This document shows, piece after piece, positions 56,668 through 64,000 of a DNA stretch of 64,000 bases. How positions within the stretch are numbered: the first letter of the stretch is position 1; every line of letters starts with the position of its first letter. The translations under genes were made by a program, and so were the position numbers. Under the pieces are notes generated by a model that was not told where the DNA came from, searched no databases, and worked only from the letters and a program-made list of their open reading frames with translations. This DNA comes from Hymenopus coronatus (Eukaryota; Arthropoda; Insecta; Mantodea; Hymenopodidae), in NCBI GenBank assembly GCA_030762935.1, contig CM060883.1, positions 50,905,001 to 50,969,000 on the forward strand. Reading direction: 5' to 3'.

Positions 56668-56799
56668 GACCCTGTAGCTCAGTCGCTAGAACACTCGCCT
56701 TCTGTGCGAGGTGTCCTGGATTCGATTCCCGGCCTAGGGAGTGGAGATTTTTCTCTAGCTAAGATTATTCCATATCCTCTCAGCGTTTAGAACTATGAA

Positions 56800-56844
<45 letters not shown>

Positions 56845-56850
56845 TACAGA
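56668..56850 (+). mobile_element. SINE F3 copy with (GA)n tail
   Basis: ACCCTGTAGCTCAGTCGCTA (box A), GTCCTGGATTCGATTCCCGG (box B), GGGAGTGGAGATTTTTCTCT, then (GA)n(CAGA)n at 56799-56852. The acceptor stem pairs badly (only the outer 4-5 pairs), so it is not a functional tRNA gene. Confidence 0.75.
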
Positions 56851-56852
56851 GA
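56799..56852. repeat. (GA)n / (CAGA)n microsatellite
   Basis: GA repeats followed by five CAGA-type repeats, forming the tail of an F3 SINE. Confidence 0.9.
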
Positions 56853-56999
56853 GAAATCTAATGTATAACACTCAAAAGAAATAAAAATCCAATGTCTACT
56901 ATACTCGACTTAACAGCATTACCGAAAGCCAATGTTTCAAATGTAAAAGGCTGCAAACTTGGTCATTGGGGTTGCAGGGTACATAAATGGAACAATTAA

Positions 57000-57835
57000 A
57001 AAAGTCTTATGTGCTTCATTCACACAACTTTCTCTAGCTGTTCCATAAATAACTTTTTCCTACAAAAGATTATTCGTTTATCTACGGCATTATAACCTAC
57101 AAAAACATTAGCAGAATTGGTCTTATTACTTGCTTCTTTGTAAGAGGAAAATAATGGAATACATCATGCTAAAGCGATAGTCAAATGTTTTAAAAGCTGG
57201 TCGCTATATGAAACAATTGAGGTTCGGTTCGGTTCGCTTTGCACGGTCCCGTTTGAGAAAAGATAATTAGTTGAAACCAACTGCAATGAATATCTCGAAA
57301 ACGATCACCTCTACAAGAAAATCGTATATGACCTAAACTATGTGTTTTAAGAGATATAATTTTTTGTGTAGTAAGTTTTGTCTATCTCTTACGGTTTAAC
57401 CGTTATGCAAAATTCTGCAAAACTCAGTCAGAATAAAGAGCTCTCCAGAAGCTATTTCCAGAAAATTAAAAATATACATTTTACTTGTGATGTAAACATA
57501 TCTAATATACGGTATTTTAATCAAAATCGTTAGAGCCATTTTTGAGAAAATCAAAATGTTCGAAAAAATGTTCCATGTAAAGGGTAGTTGTCGCATCCTT
57601 GGAGGGCAATCAATTTTGGTATTAAACCGAATTTTCGTTTTTTGAGTTATGCTGTCCACAGACAGACAGGCAGGCACAACATACATGGACCTTTTTCTAA
57701 ACATGATTTTTTCGGACTCTCAGGGGACCTCCAAATACATATTTTCGGTGAAATCTCGGTATTGAATTAATGAGTGGAATACAATACCTTCTCTGACCAC
57801 TATGTACATTGTACAAACGGGTTAGAGAAAGTAAA
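57000..57835 (-). mobile_element. HINE-like element, full length
   Basis: AAAGTCTTATGTGCTTCATT to ACTATGTACATTGTACAAAC then GGTTAGAGAAAGTAAAA. (CA)n is reduced to GACAGACAGGCAGGC. Confidence 0.83.
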
Positions 57836-58089
57836 ACCAACTCAATAAAAGTTTCATTTTTCATTTAGCATTTCACTATTCTTGTCCGACTAAAGTTCAA
57901 ATTGAATTACTCGTTCTCTTACTATGGGAAGCATAGTTTTGAAAATCGAGGTTTCTCTTCTTCTTCTTTCTTGTCTCTCTCAAAAGACGACTATCTCGCT
58001 CTTTCTCTATCGTAGGCTTAGTTTCGAAATTGTGAAAAAGTACGATGAAGGTGTCGAGAGTTACTGAAATCTAACATTGCTTTTAAGTT
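57836..58089. other. Unrecognised intron sequence
   Basis: T/C-rich run at 57955-58010; nothing else. Confidence 0.4.
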
Positions 58090-58188
58090 ATAACTCTTCA
58101 ACCCTAAAACATGTATTTCCGCTGAAATCTCATTATCGAAATTTTGGGTGGAATACAATACCTTCTCTATACACTATTTACATACCAG
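58090..58188 (-). mobile_element. HINE-like 5' end broken by a mariner
   Basis: CAACCCTAAAACATGTATTT, GGTGGAATACAATACCTTCT and CTATACACTATTTACATA, cut at the palindrome by CCAGGGCTG of the mariner. TACGAGAGAAATAGAA at 59454 is the likely continuation. Confidence 0.7.
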
Positions 58189-59453
58189 GGCTGTCCCAGA
58201 AGTACCCGACCTAACAAAGAAAGCACAAACATTTTGGGGGAAAAAATCTTTATTTCTCTACATAGTCTCCTTGCAGCTCGATACACTTTTCCCAGCGCTG
58301 TTCAATAGATTCAATACCCTATTTATAGTGAGAACTATCGAGGTCTGCAAAATAGTCATCAACTACACACTCCACCTCCTTATTGTTGGCATATCTTCTA
58401 CCACCAAGCCCTTTCTTCAAGTTTGGAAACAGAAAATAATCAGAGGGGGTTAAATCTGGCAAATATGGTGCATGAAGAAGCAATTCGAACTTGAACTCCT
58501 TGATTTTGGCCATGACGATAATGGACGCGTGAACTGGTGCATTGTCTTGATGGCACAAAACTTTCTTTTTCGCTAAATGCGGCCGTTTTGGCTCAATTTC
58601 ATCACTCAACGCTGTAACAAGCTCGCATAATATTCGCCATTGATTAATTTACCTTTTTTGAGATAATCAATGAAATTTATCTCGCGTACGTCCCAGAAAA
58701 CTGACGCCATGGCCTTGCCTGCAGATGGAACCGTCTTCGCCTTCTTTGGAGCCGATTCTCCCCTTCCAATCCACTGTTTTGATTGTTTCTTCGTCTCAGA
58801 TGTGAAGTGATAGACCCAGGTTTCATCCATTATTATGAATCGACGCAAAAACTCAGCTTTATTGCAGCGAAACTCGAATGAAACATCCTCAAGGCTGTGT
58901 TTGTTCTATTGTGAGCAAACGCGGCACCCACCTTGCATACAACTTTCTCGTATCTAAACTTTTAGTCAGTATGCGATGTACATAACTTTTTGAAATGTCT
59001 ACAATGTCTGCTAGCTCGCGTGCTTTCAGTCGGTCATTCAATACCATTTTGTGGATTTTCTTTACAATTTCTGGACTGGTAACCTCATTTGGTCGACCAC
59101 TGCGATGTTCGTCTCGGCAGCTCGTACGGCCGCGCTTAAACTCTGCCAACCAATATCTCATTGTTGTAAACGAAGTAGCAGACTCCCCCAAAGTAGAGTC
59201 TAACTTAGCTTTAATATTAGTTGGACTAGGACCTTTTAAATGAAAGTATTGTATCGCATAAAAATGACCAGTTTTATCCATGTTAACAAATTCGCTGAGA
59301 GTATTCACTAATGAGGGCTGCCAAACAAATGCCAAAGTGTAAATTGCAAAACTTAAACTTTCTAAGGTTGGTATTTTTACCATTGTTGTTGTTTGAAACA
59401 ACATAGTAAAGTAAACATAGCAACCCAACGACGTGGTGATGTTAATAGTGGGG
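58189..59453 (-). pseudogene. Mariner transposase gene, almost complete, mildly broken
   Basis: Best mariner in the window, about 345 codons on -. From the Met at 59281: MDKTGHFYAIQYFHLKGPSP, LDSTLGESATSFTTMRYWLA, GRPNEVTSPEIVKKIHKMVL, then HTH ARELADIVDISKSYVHRILT and KLYARWVPRLLTIEQ. After a gap of about 40 nt: RRFIIMDETWVYHFTSETKK (first Asp), KTVPSAGKAMASVFWDVREI, FIDYLKKGKLINGEYYASLL; after a frameshift near 58610 the second Asp in VLCHQDNAPVHAS and the third in YLPDLTPSDYFLFPNLKKGL, ending EQRWEKCIELQGDYVEK beyond an in-frame stop near 58319. At least one deletion, one frameshift and one stop. Left terminal repeat CCAGGGCTGTCCCAGAAGTA; the 5' terminal repeat is not recognisable. Confidence 0.9.
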
Positions 59454-59469
59454 TACGAGAGAAATAGAA

Positions 59470-59866
59470 GGGGATCACAATGGTTGATATAGCAAAACCA
59501 TTAGTATTACTATGTATAATGTGATGTAGACTTGGATCTCGCACAACAACATTTTAGCTGCTTCTGTAATAGAGTGGCTAGAATTGCATTACACAAAAGA
59601 CCCGGGTTCGCATACTAGCTGCCGTAGTAGCTAACAAGAAATGATGTGGAGGGACCTCAAATCACATGATTGTTCTAGTGCAACCATGGTCAAAGAAGTA
59701 AACTTAGTCACCTAATACATCTCTATTCTACACTGAGAAATTAATTGTTTGTTACATTCGTAGAAACGTTTACAGTTAACTCGTGAAGATATTCAATGTT
59801 AGCCATGTTTAAGACTCATTACTACACAACACTGATTTACGCCGTAGCTACACTGTCGCAGTTACA
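59470..59866. other. Unrecognised sequence, possible tRNA-like scrap
   Basis: GACCCGGGTTCGCATACTAG at 59599 has a box B look and ATAGAGTGGCTAGAATTGCA before it a box A look; otherwise nothing. Confidence 0.3.
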
Positions 59867-59867
59867 T

Positions 59868-60485
59868 TGTACTTTCTCTAACCCGCATGTACAATGTACA
59901 TGCTGGATAGAGAAGGTATTGTATTCCCCCAAAAAACGCAAATGTCTAGATTTCACCACAAATTATCCTTTACATGGGAAAATTTTGATTTTCTCAAAAA
60001 TGGCTCTAACGATTTTGATAAAATCCCGTATATTAAAACTATTTACAACCCAAATACAATGTGTATCTTGAATTTTCTGGGAGTAGCCTCTGAAGACCTC
60101 TTTATTTTGGACGAATTTTGCTTAACTGGTAAACCGTAAGAGAGAGACAAGAACTTACTACACAAAAAATGTAGATCTCGTCAAAACACAATTTTTTACC
60201 TTTACGTTTTTGTTTTGGAGGTAACAGTTTCCAAGATATTCCTTGCTTTTGGTTTCAATTGTAAAATACTTACACTTTTCTTAGACAGGAAGTGTCCGTT
60301 TTTCTTTTGATGTACTTCTGGCCAAGCAAAGAAGGATTTGCAATGACAATCGCATAATGACAGCTATTAAAGCATTTGACTAACATTTTAGCCTAGTGCA
60401 TTCCCTTAGCTCCCTTCTTGATATTTTGCAAGTTTGTTTGTAGGGCAGCTAGAGAAAGTCATGTAACACATCAGATTCTTTTTCT
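59868..60485 (+). mobile_element. HINE-like element, internally deleted
   Basis: GTACTTTCTCTAACCCGCAT, palindrome CATGTACAATGTACATG, then a direct jump from TAGATTTCACC to ACAAATTATCCTTTACATGG (the (CA)n part is missing) and 3' AGAGAAAGTCATGTAACACA then TCAGATTC. Confidence 0.82.
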
Positions 60486-61046
60486 TAATTAGACGTTTTC
60501 TCTGCCCTACACAGAATTAGAATCATACATGTGGAAGCGTTTCACAACAGAAATTGTTAAAATGTAATTTTAAATAAGCTACAGTCAACTAATTGTTTCT
60601 CGAATCAACTTACGCGATATGATTGTAAAAGTTATAAAATAAGAAAGTACGATATACTATTTTAGAACAAAAGGAGAAACAATCGGAATTCCTGTACAAC
60701 ATATAAATAGTTAAATATTAGAAACTTCACTATTAATTAGAGATTTATGCAAAGCGAGATCTAGCACACATAATCTCTGTTTCTCTATTGCTTGCTGTAG
60801 TGTCACTCATGACACAAATTTCCGCCACAAATGTTCGAACTCTACCTATCATTCTTAATATTTTATGCCACAATAAAATAAAATTACCTTCAGTTTCAAT
60901 CTCCTATCGTTTTACACAGACAACACATATTTAGGACATTGTATTTATAAAGCATCCTATAACACGTGTAATTATGTACATAAATTATTTTGCCAGCGAT
61001 ACTCGTAAGCTTAAATTTCAGACCCAAAACTACCATTTTAGCATAA
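60486..61046. other. Unrecognised sequence
   Basis: AT-rich, no feature seen. Confidence 0.4.
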
Positions 61047-61620
61047 GTAATATAACGACAGCTCCAACTTTTGTCAATAAATACCGAGCAACTTGTTCTA
61101 GAGAAAACTTGTAGCTAGTTGTATTTAATACGACTATTTCGTGGATAAAATAATAATTAGCCTATATGGACAAGATGAATAATATTCCTAAAATCCCATT
61201 TGTCTTGACGTATTTTTGTACCAAAATCACTGCAACTTGATCATACATCTTAGAATCGCTGCTTACAGAATTCGTTGAACTGGTTCCACGTATATTCACT
61301 TTGTTGTTTTTAGTATTCTGCGCCTTTGAGTTTTCAATTAATATGTCTATTTTAGCGATAGACCTTTCCCTAAAACGTTTTGGAACTTCCGCCATTATGT
61401 GCGGGAATATCACTGCACACTGATACCAGTATTATGAGACGAACATTAGTTCAGAGAGAAAAGAAATGCACGTGGGTGCGATAAATTTAGAAAAGCAATC
61501 GCACGTGGGTGTGATAAAAAACGATTAAAATGCAGAGACGAGTTCCGATTGGTTGGAATTTTACGCGCCAATGTACTGAATTGACCACGTCCTACGATCA
61601 CGTAGGAAGAAATAGTCATA
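61047..61620 (-). repeat. Tandem unit 1: possible Crypton-like promoter and first exon
   Basis: Read on -: a CCAAT box (CCAACCAATCGGAACTCG, about 61555), two CACGTG E-boxes (about 61505 and 61465), then ATG at 61395 with the frame MAEVPKRFRERSIAKIDILI then ENSKAQNTKN. After a frame change WNQFNEFCKQ follows. IDxLIExxxxxNTKxxxxxxWNQFxEFC is the pattern of the N-terminal SAM-like domain in KIAA1958/Crypton-derived (tyrosine-recombinase-like) proteins; this is a by-eye resemblance. The unit aligns end to end with unit 2 (period about 574 bp). Confidence 0.5.
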
Positions 61621-62230
61621 AATAGTATAATGGGAGCTTCAACTTTTATCGATAAATTTGCTAGCGTCTTTATCTAGAGAAAAGTTGTAGCTCGAGTTGT
61701 ATTTAATAAGACTCTTTCGTGAATAAAATAGCAATGATTTGCCTATATAGACACGCAGAACAATATTCCTAAACTCCCATTTGTCCTGACGTACATTTGC
61801 ATCGAAATCACTGCAGCTTGATGATAAATCATGGTCTTGTTGCTTGCAGAATTCGTTGAACTGGTTCCAAATACATACACACCTACACACTCACTCACTC
61901 TCTCTATCTCGCTCTCTCACTCTCTCGTGTTTGGTATTCTGCGGCTTTGGGTTTTCAATTAATATGTCTATTTCAGCGATAGATCTTTCCCCAAAAAGTT
62001 TTGGAACTTCCGCCATTATATACAAGAATATTACTGCACACTGACACTATTATGAGACGAACAGTAGTTCAGAGAGAACGCAAATGCACGTGAGTGCGAT
62101 ACATTTAGAAAAACAATTGCACGTGGGTGTGATAAAAATAAGTTTAAAATGCAGAGATAATGAGTTCCGATTGGTTGGAATTTTATGGGCCACTTCCTAC
62201 GATCACGTGTCATGAACGAAATAGCCCATA
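61621..62230 (-). repeat. Tandem unit 2 of the same block
   Basis: Same elements on -: CCAAT box, CACGTG twice, ATG at 62017 with MAEVPKLFGERSIAEIDILI then ENPKPQNTK. A (TC)n/(CA)n-type microsatellite (61868-61928 on +) replaces part of unit 1 and breaks the frame. After it: WNQFNEFCKQQDHDLSS, then CSDFDANVRQDKWEFRN, close to the FYANVRxxDGxxYK pattern of Crypton-like proteins. Between units the coding-looking part and the boxes are both well conserved. Confidence 0.5.
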
Positions 62231-62282
62231 TAAATAGTCTCCAAACTGCAGAGCTTTAAAAGAAGAACCCACCAAGGTCAAG

Positions 62283-62762
62283 ATGCCCTTATTTTTGGTC
62301 ATTGTAGAGAAAGAAGGGGAGAGAATTCCCAAGATAGACACGGTGACCACTCTGTATAGCACGAGAGTGCGAGTCGAGCCACACCACGGCAGAGAGGGAC
62401 CAGCGCAGTGCTATCAATGTCTGCGCTTCCACCACTCTAGTCACGCGTGTGAGCGGAAGACCGCTTGCTTGCGCTGTGCAGGTGAACACCACGTCAAAGA
62501 CTGCCCTCACCCCAGAGAGGCTACAAAGTGTGCAAATTGTGAGGGGCGCGGTTGCCCCAAAAAACTGGAGCTAATCCAGGCAAGGCAGGGCAGAACCATC
62601 ACCAACCCTGCGAATGTGCGTCCAGGCACCAGCTTTGCCAACGCTATGCCGAGGCACGAAGAAGTGTTTCGTCAGGCTGAGGCAACGCTGGTGGTACCAG
62701 CAACCCAGACCGAGAGCTCGGAAAATCCAAGCCCAACTCCATGCCATTGGCAGGTGGAGTGA
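62283..62762 (+). pseudogene. Gag-like ORF1 with zinc knuckles (jockey/R1-like), 3' fused
   Basis: Codons 1-95 match insect non-LTR Gag: STRVRVEPHHGREGPAQCYQ leads into a first CCHC knuckle (Cys43, Cys46, His51, Cys56), a second (Cys62, Cys65, His69 or His70, Cys74) and a third half-knuckle (Cys83, Cys86, Cys91). Such proteins bind element RNA. Beyond about codon 145 the frame runs out of register into RT-derived sequence (the RT reading frame is +1 to it), which marks the deletion joint at about 62700-62725. The 5' part of Gag is truncated. Confidence 0.85.
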
Positions 62763-63363
62763 GAGATGGCGAATGGCCATTAGCCCGGAGAAAAGCTCTG
62801 CGATTCTCCTGGCAAAAACCATTAGAAATCGGCTTCAGCGGAACTTTGTTTTACGACACCGAAGGATCCCTTGGGTGAACACGGTAAAGTATCTCGGAGT
62901 GACGCTGGACCGACGGCTGACTTTCACCCCGCATGTCAGGGGCAAGGTGAACCTAGGGCACGCTGTTCTCAGGCAGCTTTACCCCATGCTCAGCTCACAG
63001 AGCATGCCCCTTACCTTAAAGCTTCAGCTGTACCGGGCGATCATTCCGCCCCTGTTTCTGTACGGCTGCGAGATCTGTGGGACCGTAGCTAACTACGTGC
63101 TCCTCAGGGTCCAGACGCTGCAGAACCGGGCACTACGGATGATCTACCGTACCGGCTGGAGATTTCCCGCCCACATCCTTCATGAACATTCCGGCATCCC
63201 GTACATTGTCGACCTCATAAGATCGAGGACCCGATCATTGTACGACAAAATTCCAACCCACCCAAATCAACTGGTGAATTCTCTGGGAAATTATGATCCC
63301 AGAGAAGTACGTCGGCTGCCCTCATTCCGCCTGCCGAGAGACGCCATTGACCCTCTCGGTTAG
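62710..63363 (+). pseudogene. Reverse transcriptase C-terminal part (jockey-like)
   Basis: From KIQAQLHAIGRWSERWRMAI onward: SPEKSSAILLAKT, VNTVKYLGVTLDRRLTFTPH (the VKYLGVxLDxxLxFxxH motif after the RT core), YRAIIPPLFLYGCEICG, VQTLQNRALRMIYRTGWRFP, ending LPSFRLPRDAIDPLG and a stop at 63361-63363. This is the thumb and C-terminal part of a jockey/CR1-like ORF2. Palm motifs lie upstream of the deletion and are missing. The frame is intact for about 218 codons, so the copy is young. Confidence 0.9.
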
Positions 63364-63780
63364 CCACGCGCCCTCCCCTGAGACACATTTAAATTGAGTC
63401 TGAAAAAGGCAAAAGCGACACTAACCCGTAACCAAAACGGGGTAAAAATAATACAGCGTGTCGTCCTCTTAACGGGTGAACGCTTAATCTAAATTAAAAC
63501 AGTTTATTCTGCTCCAGGCGGAAGAAAACTGCGCGGCCTCCTGATTGGCCCGCGCAAGCGCCCGTGGGCGTGTCCTCTCCCTACAAAATTCCCTGTACCT
63601 ACAGTTTATCCCTCAGAACACTACATTTCATCCCTCAACACACACAACCAGCAGACAAATTCCCTAGCTCATTTCGCAGGTAAAGCCGCGATGCGGCTCG
63701 GTACTGCGGCATTGACACACGACCGGGGCATGCCCCGATCGACCAGTTTTGCGTCTGGCGTCTAGCTTTAAAAGAAGAAC

Positions 63781-64000
63781 GTGTTTATCTATGCTTGAAT
63801 CAAACGCAGTTTTATATTTTCGACACAGGAAGAGGCACTGACCGGAAGCAGCAGGCACCGTTCCTCGCCTACTATGTATGAGAAACTGGTAGCTCGTATA
63901 ACACGCATAATCCAACATCACGGGTTTTTGATGAAGGTTTGCAACCTCGTGGTGAAATGTGCTTCAGTGTCTCAGCTGTAAAAATGTATAACTTGGTTAC
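63781..64000. other. Unrecognised sequence after the retrotransposon
   Basis: It continues the target interrupted at 62268. No feature recognised. Confidence 0.4.

Larger units (their letters stand above)
62269..63763 (+). mobile_element. Non-LTR retrotransposon, internally deleted, 17-bp target duplication
   Basis: Bounded by perfect copies of AGCTTTAAAAGAAGAAC at 62252-62268 and 63764-63780. It starts inside a Gag-like ORF, then jumps to the end of a reverse transcriptase ORF, followed by about 400 bp of GC-richer 3' sequence without an A tail. Endonuclease and the catalytic RT core (YADD) are absent. GC content is clearly higher than in the flanks. Confidence 0.88.
42852..64000 (+). other. 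Lipase intron 5, open at the window edge
   Basis: GTAAGT donor at 42852. No acceptor followed by the expected C-terminal lipase segment is found to the right, so the intron is at least 21 kb, or the 3' exons have been lost. Contents are listed as separate features. Confidence 0.6.

Noticed and set aside
56668..56745. tRNA gene with GTAGCTCAG and GATTCGATTCC
   Set aside because: The acceptor stem is poorly paired, and the sequence continues into the F3 SINE body and a (GA)n tail like the other F3 copies.
58995..59243. 82-codon + strand frame
   Set aside because: Antisense shadow of the mariner transposase HTH region.
42852..64000. Last lipase exon(s) with the catalytic Asp and His
   Set aside because: I looked for the expected HxPAGTS and later blocks and found none; the end of the gene is probably outside the window.

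Overview
The window looks like a piece of a large, AT-rich, repeat-laden insect (or other arthropod) nuclear genome. The only host gene I can support is a split, secreted acid-lipase-type gene on the + strand. Its five visible exons (1813-1950, 25697-25892, 34881-34995, 37873-38116, 42693-42851) join in phase to 284 codons with no stop. Its introns are about 23.7, 9.0, 2.9 and 4.6 kb, and a last intron runs past the right edge. The end of the protein, with the catalytic Asp and His, is not in the window. The order of insect cannot be told from the sequence; the host-gene family and the mariner, SINE, hAT and piggyBac content only point to arthropods.

Everything else is transposon-derived or unrecognised intron. 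About 30 copies or fragments of one non-coding family, by my tally about a quarter of the window, recur on both strands. This family has ACTTTCTCTA-type inverted motifs near both ends, a small palindrome (CTATGTACATAG) near the 5' end, a stem-loop just before the 3' end (ATGTG / CACAT), a central (CA)n microsatellite, T-rich flanks and head-to-tail tandem junctions. That is the architecture of Helentron-associated (HINE / DINE-1-like) elements, and I call it the HINE-like family; the class assignment is inference. Strand for this family is given with the 5' end TTTTTACTTTCTC.

Other mobile DNA: at least seven tRNA-derived SINE groups (called F1-F7 here), several with target duplications; mariner elements at 3.7, 27.0, 42.9, 44.0, 50.1 and 58.2 kb, one internally deleted with good terminal repeats and one folded into a palindrome; IS630/Tc1-like DDE transposase relics at 7.9, 31.5, 36.0, 40.0 and 47.6 kb; a hAT-like non-autonomous element at 10-11 kb carrying a nested SINE; a piggyBac-like MITE with TTAA target at 11.2-11.8 kb; an RNase H-like LINE relic at 21.7 kb; and an internally deleted non-LTR retrotransposon with a perfect 17-bp target duplication at 62.3-63.8 kb.

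Region by region: 1-1.6 kb, tandem HINE-like ends; 1.7-2 kb, lipase exon 1; 2-25.7 kb, intron 1 with SINEs, an in-frame 78-bp minisatellite (9.15-9.84 kb), the hAT and piggyBac elements and dense HINE-like copies; 25.7-42.9 kb, exons 2-5 with introns holding mariner and DDE relics and a 0.4-kb direct repeat pair; 42.9-64 kb, the last intron (or flank) with mariners, SINEs, more HINE-like copies, and near the right end a tandem duplication (61.05-62.23 kb, - strand) of what may be the promoter and first exon of a Crypton-like recombinase-derived gene.
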